From Acidobacteriaceae bacterium (lineage in GTDB: Bacteria > Acidobacteriota > Terriglobia > Terriglobales > Acidobacteriaceae): a stretch of DNA of 10,142 bases. The notes below the pieces were generated by a model. It was not told the DNA's origin. It saw only the letters and a program-made list of their open reading frames with translations, and searched no databases. The stretch's first letter is position 1. Each line of letters starts with the position of its first letter. Below, in pieces: positions 1 to 7,255 of this stretch. A program made the translations under genes and the position numbers. The DNA lies in assembly GCA_003166055.1 (NCBI GenBank), contig PMWR01000185.1, positions 13,423 to 23,564 on the forward strand, read 5' to 3'.

Positions 1-392
1 TTGAATCCGCCGAAGTCGCCGACAATCCCCAGGTAGCGATTGAAATTGAATGCGATCGACGTGCTGCCGCCGTTCAAATACACAAGCCTGTTTCCAGCCG
101 CAAGCTCCGGCACAGCTCTCAGATAGGAGTAGCCCAGAAACCATTCGACCCTCGGAGTGTAACTGTTCAGCCCTCTTGAATAGGGCATGGCAGCCATCGA
201 GGCAGAAGGCATCGGAGCGAATGGGAGCAATTCTGCCGGATCGGCAGCGACAGTTACGCTCGCATCCGCAGCTTTATTGTCTGCGGTGGCGCTCGTTGCC
301 GGCTTCGCCGCTTCGCTCGCAAAGAGGTTGAACGCAGGCACTAGAAGAACTGCAATTGCCGTTGCCGCAATAACCTTTACACTCAATCTCAT
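1..392 (-). CDS. Outer-membrane beta-barrel (OmpA-like) protein, N-terminal part, cut by window edge
   Basis: About 130 codons are open from an ATG at 390-392 to the left edge, so the C-terminus is missing. The start is supported by GAGGAG at 399-404, six bases upstream. The protein opens with a signal peptide (MRLSVKVIAATAIAVLLV, then PAFNLFASEA) with likely cleavage around residues 25-27. An Ala/Pro-rich linker of about 45 residues follows. Beta-barrel-like sequence then begins with VEWFLGYSYLRAVPEL and continues through YLNGGSTSIAFNFNRYLG into IVGDFGGF. The WFLGYSYLR strand followed by FNFNRYLGIVGDFGG is the usual opening of acidobacterial outer-membrane beta-barrel proteins, some of which end in an OmpA peptidoglycan-binding domain. 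Whether that domain is present here cannot be seen. The predicted place is the outer membrane. The gene lies downstream of the ice-binding lipoprotein gene on the same strand, but a strong terminator separates them, so it probably has its own promoter; I found no convincing -35/-10 pair. Confidence 0.8.
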   Translation of the reverse strand, partial: MRLSVKVIAATAIAVLLVPAFNLFASEAAKPATSATADNKAADASVTVAADPAELLPFAPMPSASMAAMPYSRGLNSYTPRVEWFLGYSYLRAVPELAAGNRLVYLNGGSTSIAFNFNRYLGIVGDFGGF

Positions 393-449
393 TGTCGTCT
401 CCTCAATTGCTCGCCGCGATTCCCCTGTCTATCTGATCGCCGGATATTT

Positions 450-461
450 CATGCGCTCATG
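450..461. repeat. Short imperfect palindrome upstream of the barrel-protein gene
   Basis: CATGCGCTCATG is a palindrome at 10 of 12 positions, and TTC on the left with GAA after one base on the right extends the symmetry. It lies 58 bases upstream of the ATG at 392, between that gene and the terminator of the preceding gene. A regulator-binding site is possible, but the sequence is short enough to occur by chance and no promoter anchors it. Confidence 0.2.
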
Positions 462-489
462 GAACTTCAAAAAACATCGCATTACCGAG

Positions 490-527
490 AAAAAAAGCCG
501 AGACCGCGCGTTGCAAGCGGTCCCGGC
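490..527 (-). terminator. Rho-independent terminator of the ice-binding lipoprotein gene
   Basis: Read on the minus strand, an 11-base arm GCCGGGACCGC (517-527) is followed by a 9-base loop (508-516), the arm GCGGTCTCGGC (497-507) and seven T (490-496). The arms pair throughout with a single G-T wobble. The hairpin starts six bases after the TAG at 533-535, so it ends transcription of the Ig/ice-binding gene and isolates it from the barrel-protein gene further along the strand. Confidence 0.93.
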
Positions 528-532
528 AAACC

Positions 533-3500
533 CTATGGCACGTTGATTACGGTGTTCACCATTGTGACTGGCCCAATCAAAACCAGCGCTCTGCCGTTGA
601 GCGTCGTGATTGCATTAACTCCGGCGGTCGAGATCGAAACGCCTGCCTGAGAGATGATGGTTCCCTGCATCGTACCGCCTCCCACAATCCCATTAATGGT
701 TGCGGCGGTTCCCACCTGCCAATAGACATTGCCGGCTTGGGCGCCGTTGACCAGCACGACACTCTCAGGCCCGGTCGGCGTACCCACTGTGAGCGTGCTC
801 GCCATCTGGAAGACCCATGTTGCAGTGGGATCTCCCTTGGCGTCGAGAGTCAGAGGGCCCTGCGTTATGCCGAAACTTCCTGGCGCGGATTTGTAGACAC
901 CGGGAGCCAGTGTTCGATTGCCCAATTCGCCCGCATTGCCGCCTCCGCATCCAGGGCAGACTGACACATCCAGCCCGTTCGGAATCGCCGCCAGCGTGTT
1001 GTAGGCGGTCAGGGCCTCGTTGCCGGCCTCGGCTGCGATGGCGTATGTAGCGGCCGTTCCTTCATTCGGGCACCCAACCGTGGGCGGTGGCGGAGCGGTC
1101 TCGATCAATCCATTCACCAACCCGATATTGAGCGGAGTCTCCGTATAGGTGCACTCATTGACGCCGGCAACCACAACGCTGGTGTCGTGGAATCCGGTGA
1201 TCAGAGTCGAGACCGCCATGGTTCCCATATATCCATTGATTACCGTCTCAATCCCCTGGTTGGTCATTCCCGCAGTGCCGCCATAGCCGCCAAACAGCGT
1301 AACGGTTGGTCCAAGGATCGGTGGCGGAGGAACCACCGCTGCGCCGGTCATAAAGCTCCAGGGATTGGGCGCGCCGGTTGTCCCCAGCGGATTGCCGGCC
1401 AAGTCCGTTGCTCCGTCTGTCACCGTCGCGATGTAGCTGCTGCTGGCAGTCAGTGGGGCCGAGGGCGTGAACGTCGCAATGAAGTTGATCGCGTCGTACG
1501 ACACCGTTCCCGCAATCGCGGTCCCTCCCGGCCCGGTCAACTGGAAGGTTCCCGTGGTGATGGTCAGCGGGTTCATCGCCTCGGTGAAGGTTGCGCTGAC
1601 TGCCTGATTCAGAGCCACGCCTGTGGCGCCGTTTGCCGGCACCGTCGAAACAATCTCCGGCGGAACGACGACTACAGCGGCGGCGGTAAAGGTCCAGACG
1701 CAGTTGCCGGCGGTGCTGCTGCCACAGGCAATTCCGCCATCCAGTGGAGTGCCCGCCAGGTCCTGAGCCCCGGTTGTGATGGTGGCTGTGTAGACGGTGC
1801 CGGGTGTGAGATTGGCCGTCGGTATGAATGTCAGCGTATTTCCAACCGAAGCGTAAGCAATCAGGCCGGGCACGACAGTATTGCCTGGCCCCGCTGTCAG
1901 CGTAAAGGTTCCCGGGTTGGTGATCGTGGCAGGGGTCATCGCCGTGCTGAACGTGGCGGTGATCACCTGACTGATGGGCACGCCCGTAGCTCCGTTGATA
2001 GGAATCGTCGAAATCACCGTTGGCGGTACAACAATTACGGCGGCAGCGGTGGTGAATGTCCACACATAATTGCTGGCTAACCCAACGTCCGCCAGGTCCT
2101 CGGCTCCGGTTGTAATCGTGGCCGTATAGAGCGTGCTAGGCGTCAGGTTCGCCGCCGGTGTGAACGTCGCTACCGAGCCGGCTGGAACATAGGTGACTAC
2201 TCCGGTCACAGCGGTTGCGCCCGGTCCGGTCAAAGTAAAGGTTGTCGTGTCGATCGTGGCCGCATTCATTGCCACGCTGAAGGTTGCCGTGAGCGCCTGG
2301 TTGATGGGCACAGCCGTAGCCCCATTCACGGGCACGGTAGAGATGACCGTCGGCGGTGTAGGCGCCGGAAGCGTTAAGAAGCTCCACACGTAATTGCTCG
2401 CCATCGCCGTGCCGGCCAAGTCCTGGGCGCCGGTGGTAATAGTGGCCGTATACAACGTATTGACCAGAAGCGCGACGTCTGGAGTGAAGGTCGCCACGCT
2501 GCCCGAGCAACCGACTGTTCCGGTGACGGCGGTCGTCCCCGGACCTGCCAGGGTAAACGTGGTCGATGTGAGCGTTGTGCATTTCATCGCTTCGTTGAAG
2601 GTCGCGCTGAGCACCTGGCTGAGAGGCACGCCCGTGGCTCCATTCACAGGTATCGTGGAGATCACCGCTGGCGTCGGGGAAATTGTTGTAAAGGTCCACA
2701 CATAGTTGGCGGCCAGCGGCTGGCCCGCCAGGTCCTGCGCTCCGGTGGTAATTGTGGCCGTGTAAACGGTGCTGTAGTCCAGGTTCGAAGTCGGTGTAAA
2801 CGTCGCAACCAACCCCGAATACGAGATGGCTCCCGGTATGGTGATTCCGCCGGCCGTAACTGTGAAGGATGCCGCGTCGAGCGTGTCCGAGGCCATCGGC
2901 TCACTGAACGTCGCGGTTAGCACTTGGCCAACCGGCACATTGGTGGCCGCATTCGCAGGTACCGTGGATACCACGGTCGGTACAGGGGTGATCGTCGTAA
3001 ACGTCCAAACATAGTTGGCCGCCAGCGGCTGGCTCGCCACGTCGGTAGCTCCAGTGGTAATCGTGGCCGTGTAAACGGTGCTGTGAGCTAGAGCCGCAGT
3101 CGGAGTAAACGTCGCCGTCACACCGCTGTAAGTCACGGCTCCGGTAACAACCGCCCCGCCCGGCCCGGTCACCGTAAACGTCGATCCACTGATGGATGCT
3201 GGGGCCATCGCCTCGCTGAACGTCGCAGTGAGCACCTGGCTGACCGGCACATTCGTGGCTCCGTTCGCAGGTACCGTGGAAACCACCGTCGGCACAGGGG
3301 TGATCGTCGTAAACGTCCACACATAGTTGGCCGCCAGCGGCTGGCTCGCCGGGTCACTGGCTCCGGTAGTAATCGTGCCTGTGTAAACGGTGCTGTAAGC
3401 CAGAACTGCGGCCGGAGTAAACGTCGCCGTCACACCGCTGTACGTCACAGTCCCGGAAACAGACGTCCCGCCGGGCCCAGTCACTGTGAAAGTCGATCCA

Positions 3501-4936
3501 CTGATGGATGCCGGATTCATCGCCTCGCTGAACGTCGCGGTCAGCGCCTGGGTGATGGGCACATTGGTGGCTGCATTCGCAGGTACCGTGGATATCACCG
3601 TCGGCACAGGGGTGATTGTCGTAAAGGTCCAAACATAGTTGGCTGCCAGCGGCTGGGCCGCCGCATCAGCAGCTCCGGTGGTGATCGTGGCAGTGTAAAC
3701 CGCGCTGTTGGCTAAGGCAGCAGCCGGAGTAAACGTCGCCGTCACACCGCTGTACGTCACAGCTCCCACAACAGCCGTCCCGCCGGGCCCAGTCACCGTG
3801 AAAGTCGATCCACTGATGGTTGCCGGATTCATCGCCTCGCTGAACGTCGCACTCAGCGCCTGGCTGGTGGGCACATTGGTGGCGCCATTCGCAGGTACAG
3901 TGGATACCACCGTGGGCACAGGGGTGATCGTCGTAAACGTCCAAACATAGTTGGCCGCGAGCGGCTGGCTAGCCACGTCAGTAGCCCCGGTGGTTATCGT
4001 GGCCGTGTAGACGGTGCTGTGAGCGAGCGCGGCAGCCGGAGTAAACGTCGCCGTTACACCGCTGTACGTCACGGTTCCGGCAACAGCCGACCCGCCGGGC
4101 CCGGTCACCGTAAATGTTGATCCACTGACGGATCCCGGAGTCATCGCCTCGCTGAACGTCGCGGTCAGCGCCTGGCTGATGGGCACATTGGTGGCTGCAT
4201 TCGCAGGTACCGCGGATATCACCGTAGGCGGTGGGGTGATCGTCGTAAACGTCCACACATAATTGGCTGCCGGCGGGGTGCCTGCCAGATCCTGGGCTCC
4301 GGTGGTGATCGTACCAGTGTACACAGTGCTATAAGCCAGCGCGGAGGAGGGCGTGAACGTCGCGGTAACTCCGCTGTATGTCACCGTTCCTGCGACCGCA
4401 CCACCCGGCGCGGTCACCGTGAAGGTCGATCCGCTGATCGTCGCCGGATTCATCGCCTCGCTGAAGGTTGCGCTGATCACCTGGCCGATAGCGACGTTTG
4501 TCGCTCCATTCGCGGGGATCGTCGACACTACAACCGGCGCCGGCGTGATCGTTGTAAATGTCCAGACATAACTCGCGAGAAGAGGAGTGCCGCCCAGATC
4601 GGTCGCACCTGTGGTGATCGTGGCCGTATAGATGGTTGCGTAGGCAAGTGCTGCGCTCGGTGTAAATGTCGCGGTCGTTCCGCTGTAGCTAACCGCGCCT
4701 GCCACCGCTCCGCTCGGCGCCGTTACAGTGAACGTTGTGGAAGTGAGCGTGGACGGGCTCATGGGTACGCTGAATGTCGCGCTGATCGGCGTGTTCACGG
4801 AGACATTCGCAGCTCCGTTGGCAGGCACCGTGGACACTACGGAGGGAACAATGACGGTTTCCTCGCCGCATCCGGTCACAAAGACAACCAAAAGAGCCGC
4901 CAGCCAAAACGTGATACCAATCCTGAATTTGCGCAT
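533..4936 (-). CDS. Lipoprotein with eleven Ig-like (Big_5) domains and a C-terminal DUF3494 ice-binding domain
   Basis: The product has 1467 residues. The ATG at 4934-4936 was chosen because GAGAGG lies about six bases before it and it begins a proper lipoprotein signal (MRKFRIGITFWLAALLVVF, lipobox V20-T-G-C23). An in-frame ATG at 4981 would add 15 unrelated residues. Eleven Ig-like domains of 103-121 residues start near residues 32, 135, 238, 342, 446, 550, 654, 757, 863, 973 and 1094. Each has the pattern V-P-x-N-G/A-A-T-x-V, ATFSEAM, Y-S-G-V-x-ATFTP, YTATITTGA and YVWTFTT, typical of Big_5 (SbsA-type) domains. Residues 1207-1467 match DUF3494: TVINGYMG, LAPGVYKSAPGSFGI, LTLDAKGDPTATWVFQ, LVNGAQAGNVYWQVG and NGRALVLIGPVTM. 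Members of this family bind ice and inhibit recrystallisation, or act as ice adhesins. Inference: a lipid-anchored surface protein that displays an ice-binding head on an Ig stalk. Cys pairs occur in Ig domains 8 (786, 810) and 10 (1071, 1079), with four more Cys in the head. Ice binding itself is unproven, since some DUF3494 proteins may have other ligands. Confidence 0.93.
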   Translation of the reverse strand: MRKFRIGITFWLAALLVVFVTGCGEETVIVPSVVSTVPANGAANVSVNTPISATFSVPMSPSTLTSTTFTVTAPSGAVAGAVSYSGTTATFTPSAALAYATIYTATITTGATDLGGTPLLASYVWTFTTITPAPVVVSTIPANGATNVAIGQVISATFSEAMNPATISGSTFTVTAPGGAVAGTVTYSGVTATFTPSSALAYSTVYTGTITTGAQDLAGTPPAANYVWTFTTITPPPTVISAVPANAATNVPISQALTATFSEAMTPGSVSGSTFTVTGPGGSAVAGTVTYSGVTATFTPAAALAHSTVYTATITTGATDVASQPLAANYVWTFTTITPVPTVVSTVPANGATNVPTSQALSATFSEAMNPATISGSTFTVTGPGGTAVVGAVTYSGVTATFTPAAALANSAVYTATITTGAADAAAQPLAANYVWTFTTITPVPTVISTVPANAATNVPITQALTATFSEAMNPASISGSTFTVTGPGGTSVSGTVTYSGVTATFTPAAVLAYSTVYTGTITTGASDPASQPLAANYVWTFTTITPVPTVVSTVPANGATNVPVSQVLTATFSEAMAPASISGSTFTVTGPGGAVVTGAVTYSGVTATFTPTAALAHSTVYTATITTGATDVASQPLAANYVWTFTTITPVPTVVSTVPANAATNVPVGQVLTATFSEPMASDTLDAASFTVTAGGITIPGAISYSGLVATFTPTSNLDYSTVYTATITTGAQDLAGQPLAANYVWTFTTISPTPAVISTIPVNGATGVPLSQVLSATFNEAMKCTTLTSTTFTLAGPGTTAVTGTVGCSGSVATFTPDVALLVNTLYTATITTGAQDLAGTAMASNYVWSFLTLPAPTPPTVISTVPVNGATAVPINQALTATFSVAMNAATIDTTTFTLTGPGATAVTGVVTYVPAGSVATFTPAANLTPSTLYTATITTGAEDLADVGLASNYVWTFTTAAAVIVVPPTVISTIPINGATGVPISQVITATFSTAMTPATITNPGTFTLTAGPGNTVVPGLIAYASVGNTLTFIPTANLTPGTVYTATITTGAQDLAGTPLDGGIACGSSTAGNCVWTFTAAAVVVVPPEIVSTVPANGATGVALNQAVSATFTEAMNPLTITTGTFQLTGPGGTAIAGTVSYDAINFIATFTPSAPLTASSSYIATVTDGATDLAGNPLGTTGAPNPWSFMTGAAVVPPPPILGPTVTLFGGYGGTAGMTNQGIETVINGYMGTMAVSTLITGFHDTSVVVAGVNECTYTETPLNIGLVNGLIETAPPPPTVGCPNEGTAATYAIAAEAGNEALTAYNTLAAIPNGLDVSVCPGCGGGNAGELGNRTLAPGVYKSAPGSFGITQGPLTLDAKGDPTATWVFQMASTLTVGTPTGPESVVLVNGAQAGNVYWQVGTAATINGIVGGGTMQGTIISQAGVSISTAGVNAITTLNGRALVLIGPVTMVNTVINVP
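1319..4843 (-). repeat. Array of eleven tandem Ig-like coding repeats
   Basis: This stretch encodes residues 32-1206 of the lipoprotein as eleven consecutive Ig-like domains. The DNA period is 309-312 bp for the first seven and grows to about 318-363 bp for the last four, where linkers lengthen (AAAVIVVPP, AAAVVVVPP, AAVVPPPP). The last four also diverge most in sequence. Because the repeats are GC-rich and similar, several other reading frames stay open across them; these are side effects and not genes. Confidence 0.9.
2978..4225 (-). repeat. Near-identical 312-bp tandem units (Ig domains 3-6)
   Basis: Four consecutive units of exactly 312 bp (boundaries at 4225, 3913, 3601, 3289 and 2978 on the minus strand) share long identical runs. 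For example, the same motif around TCATCGCCTCGCTGAACGTC recurs at 4141, 3829 and 3517, with a close variant at 3205, each spaced 312 bp. Neighbouring units also share runs of nearly 40 identical bases around the segment encoding VTYSGVTATFTP. Such DNA-level similarity suggests recent duplication or gene conversion among these units, and domain number may vary between strains. Confidence 0.85.
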
Positions 4937-5505
4937 ATGATCCCTCTCGCCCACCTGGGTGCCACTGTGTCCAAAATTCACGCATGCATCCGCTCGACGC
5001 GAATCGCCGGCGAGCCATGACTTAGCAACGCTAACAATGAGAAGTTACCGGGTCTGTACAAAAGTGCTCATGTAGCGTCGGACCTGTGTGGCGGGACCTT
5101 GATTGAACAGAATTGAATATTTGGAGAGAGATTAGAGTTATCGGTAACTATCGCCGCTCCCCAATTCAACCTCACCGAATCGACCGAAATCCAGGCCGCT
5201 TGGCTCTGCCCGCGCAAGTTCGCGAGGCGTCTCCGGCCTGCCGGAACGTCACTCTCGATTTGCGCCAAAGCACGAATGTATTCAACGAAGTCTCCCAGCT
5301 TGATGGGAGTGTGGCAGGCGCGAAGGGCGCCGGGACGGATCGCCAAATGGAATCAAGCCGCCCATTCGTTTTCCCGCATTCGTTTGGACAGGCACTGGTG
5401 TCCGGCATGAAGCTTCTCCATTGTGAATCCTGAATGAATTTGAAGAAACGTTCTGCGTAGCGTACGCCGTGTTCCGAGTGAAGGACACGCGGCTAACGCG
5501 CATTC

Positions 5506-5519
5506 GTGACTGGAGTCAC
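5506..5519. promoter_or_regulatory. Perfect short inverted repeat, possible operator upstream of the hot-dog/PTA gene
   Basis: GTGACT-GG-AGTCAC has perfect 6-base arms. It covers the position where a -35 element would fall for the -10-like GATAAT at 5537-5542, about 75 bases upstream of the start at 5595. A repressor site overlapping the promoter is a reasonable guess. It could also be a chance palindrome. Confidence 0.25.
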
Positions 5520-5580
5520 TTTAGACGGTGCTCGCTGATAATACGATAGAGCCGGGCTGCACATCGGTCGGCACTTGAGC

Positions 5581-5588
5581 AGGGAGGA
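5581..5588 (+). promoter_or_regulatory. Strong ribosome-binding site for the hot-dog/PTA gene
   Basis: AGGGAGGA lies six bases before the ATG at 5595-5597 and fixes this start. It closely matches the complement of the 16S rRNA 3' end. Confidence 0.8.
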
Positions 5589-5594
5589 ATTTGT

Positions 5595-6989
5595 ATGGAT
5601 CTGGGATTCATCGAAAGCAAAACATACGACGAGATTTCAGTTGGCGATACAGCCAGGACAGAGCACGTCCTTACTACGGAAGACGCGATGGCCTTTGCTT
5701 CGATTTCCGGATTCCACTCCGTTCTCAAGTCCGATGAACTCATTGAGCGTGCAGGCGGCGTGCCTCCCACTGGGCCCAATATGTGGTGCGCTTCGCTTGT
5801 CTCCGGTCTTTTCAGCATGAATATTCCCGGACCCGGATGCACGTTGACCAGCATTTCGCTCTCGTTCCACAATCGCATCCATGTCGGAGATCGCATCTTC
5901 GTTAAAGTCGAGGTCACGGCCAAGGAGGACTCGACAAAGGTCGTTACATTTGATTGTGAAGCAGGCAATGGTGTCGGTAAGCCAATCTTCTCCGGTACCG
6001 CCCAGCTTCTTGCGCCCCCGATAAAACTGCGCTGGTCCACCCTGCCCGTACCGCAGCTTATTGTGAACGATCCCTACCGGCGCTACCACGGCCTGATCGC
6101 GCGAGCGACCTCCAAACCACCTGTCAGAACTGCGATTGTCTGGCCGTGTGACGAAGTGTCTCTCGGGGGCGCTATCCAGGCCTTCAACGACAAGCTGATT
6201 GTTCCAGTCCTTGTGGGTTCTGAGGCGAAGATCCGCAAACTCGCCCAGGCTTCGCAGCTTGATCTGGAGACAATCCAGATTGTCGATACCGACGACAGCC
6301 GTACAGCCGCCCTGCGGGCCGTGGAAATGGCTCGCAAAAGCGAAGTGCAAATGCTCATGAAGGGTTCCTTGCACACGGACGAACTCATGAGTGCCGTCGT
6401 CTCACGCGAGGGAGGAATGCGCACCGGGCGGCGCATCAGCCATGTATTCGCTTTGGATGTTCCGTCCTACCACAAGACGCTCTTTGTTACCGATGCGGCC
6501 GTCAACATCCAGCCGGACCTCGAGACCAAGATCGACATTCTGCAGAATGCAATCGACATGATGCTGACACTCGAAGTCGCGAATCCGAAGGTGGCGATCC
6601 TGTCGGCGGTCGAGTCGGTTAACCCGGCCATCCCCTCCACACTCGATGCTGCCGCTCTTTGCAAAATGGTCGATCGCGGACAGATTACCGGGGCAATCGT
6701 CGATGGCCCGCTCGCATTCGACAATGCCATTTCCAGCGAGGCCGCACGGATCAAGAAGATCAAATCGCCGGTTGCCGGGGATCCGGATCTTCTGATGGTT
6801 CCCAATCTGGAGGCTGGAAATATCCTCTTCAAGGAACTTCAATACCTGGCCGGAGCCCTGGCTGCGGGAGTTGTCGTGGGAGCCAAAGTTCCGATCGTTC
6901 TTACAAGTCGAGCCGACGGAGAACTGGCTCGAATGGCAAGCTGCGCTCTCGGCGTCCTGCTCGCGAAGCCGGCGCCCGACTTCAGGTGA
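5595..6989 (+). CDS. Bifunctional MaoC-like hot-dog (enoyl-CoA hydratase-like)/phosphate acetyl- or butyryltransferase
   Basis: The product has 464 residues and two domains. Residues about 8-142 resemble the MaoC/(R)-hydratase hot-dog fold: YDEISVGDTA, then FASISGFH, VPPTGPNMWCASLVSGLF, LPGPG-like IPGPGC, RIHVGDRIFVKVEV and FSGTAQLLAP. Residues about 160-464 are a PTA/PTB phosphotransacylase: LMKGSLHTDELMSAVV (254-269), RISHVFALDVP, FVTDAAVNIQPD (297-308), VDGPLAFDNAIS (369-380), PNLEAGNILFKEL (403-415) and VPIVLTSRAD. This architecture is annotated as bifunctional enoyl-CoA hydratase/phosphate acetyltransferase. The second half would exchange acyl-CoA and acyl-phosphate in the cytoplasm; whether acetyl or butyryl is preferred cannot be read from sequence. 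The hydratase motif G-D-x-N-P-x-H is not present: the aligned stretch reads SGFHSVLKSD (38-47), so the hot-dog half may be non-catalytic. No acetate or butyrate kinase gene is adjacent. The gene stands alone on the plus strand. Confidence 0.9.
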   Translation: MDLGFIESKTYDEISVGDTARTEHVLTTEDAMAFASISGFHSVLKSDELIERAGGVPPTGPNMWCASLVSGLFSMNIPGPGCTLTSISLSFHNRIHVGDRIFVKVEVTAKEDSTKVVTFDCEAGNGVGKPIFSGTAQLLAPPIKLRWSTLPVPQLIVNDPYRRYHGLIARATSKPPVRTAIVWPCDEVSLGGAIQAFNDKLIVPVLVGSEAKIRKLAQASQLDLETIQIVDTDDSRTAALRAVEMARKSEVQMLMKGSLHTDELMSAVVSREGGMRTGRRISHVFALDVPSYHKTLFVTDAAVNIQPDLETKIDILQNAIDMMLTLEVANPKVAILSAVESVNPAIPSTLDAAALCKMVDRGQITGAIVDGPLAFDNAISSEAARIKKIKSPVAGDPDLLMVPNLEAGNILFKELQYLAGALAAGVVVGAKVPIVLTSRADGELARMASCALGVLLAKPAPDFR

Positions 6990-7059
6990 GCGTAGCGTTT
7001 CGTATCAGCCGCCCAGCTGCGAAGCCTGAAGAAGAGGTGCTTGTATGTGCTTGATTCTT

Positions 7060-7135
7060 TGGTGGACGCGGTAGGAATCGAACCTACAACCTGTCGGTTA
7101 AGAGCCGAATGCTCTGCCAGTTGAGCTACGCGTCC
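7060..7135 (-). tRNA. tRNA-Lys (anticodon CTT)
   Basis: The minus strand folds as a complete cloverleaf. The acceptor arms are GGACGCG and CGCGTCC and the D stem is GCTC/GAGC. The anticodon stem TTCGG/CCGAC (first pair T-C mismatched) holds loop CTCTTAA, giving anticodon CTT, which reads AAG lysine codons. The variable region is AGGTT, and the T arm is GTAGG-TTCGATT-CCTAC. Discriminator A is at 7063, and the 3' CCA is encoded (7060-7062), so the mature 76-base molecule is fully in the DNA. It lies convergent to the hot-dog/PTA gene, 70 bases past that gene's stop. Confidence 0.97.
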
Positions 7136-7210
7136 ACATCGGGATATGCCGTGCGGCAAGGATGGTGCACACGGCTGGTGCAATCGGAAACTCCCTGCTG
7201 ACCCTTGAAG

Positions 7211-7239
7211 AATATAGCACAGACCGCGGTGGATTCCAA
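7211..7239 (-). promoter_or_regulatory. Sigma-70-type promoter, probably for tRNA-Lys
   Basis: On the minus strand, TTGGAA (7234-7239) and TATATT (7211-7216) are spaced by exactly 17 bases. Transcription would start near 7204, giving a 5' leader of about 70 bases before the tRNA at 7135, to be removed by RNase P. The promoter sits just past the stop of the upstream gene at 7256, in the only gap available to drive the tRNA. Confidence 0.6.
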
Positions 7240-7255
7240 AGGCCCGGGCAACACT

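Larger units (their letters stand above)
4937..5594. other. 658-bp divergent intergenic region, no recognised gene
   Basis: This region separates the minus-strand lipoprotein gene from the plus-strand hot-dog/phosphotransacetylase gene, so it should hold both promoters. Short open frames exist on both strands, including 92 codons at 5068-5346 minus and 106 codons at 5113-5433 plus. None encodes anything I recognise, and they overlap one another in an unselected-looking way. Visible small structures are TTAGC-AAC-GCTAA (5022-5034), CGCCGGCG (5006-5013), CGCG-GCTAA-CGCG (5488-5500) and GTGACT-GG-AGTCAC (5506-5519). A -10-like GATAAT lies at 5537-5542, 53 bases before the plus-strand start, but has no good -35. 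No tRNA, riboswitch or terminator was recognised. Confidence 0.6.

Noticed and set aside
1187..2080. Long plus-strand open frame (297 codons) and a minus-strand one (1248-2063) across the Ig repeats
   Set aside because: Both are shadows of the lipoprotein gene in other frames. Their products are Arg/Gly/His-rich with no domain signature, and the repeat structure keeps several frames open at once.
2669..4225. Regularly spaced repeats that might suggest a CRISPR array or non-coding satellite
   Set aside because: The period of 312 bp is far too long for CRISPR, the repeats abut without spacers, and they encode in-frame Ig domains.
5068..5503. Short overlapping open frames between the two divergent genes, considered as small genes or transposase remnants
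   Set aside because: None shows a recognisable motif, convincing ribosome-binding site or terminal inverted repeats.
5637..6374. 245-codon minus-strand frame opposite the hot-dog/PTA gene
   Set aside because: The plus strand has clear domain matches and a strong ribosome-binding site. The minus frame shows no recognisable family and covers only part of the gene.
6990..7059. Searched for a terminator after the hot-dog/PTA gene and after the tRNA
   Set aside because: No GC-rich hairpin followed by a T run is visible on either strand.
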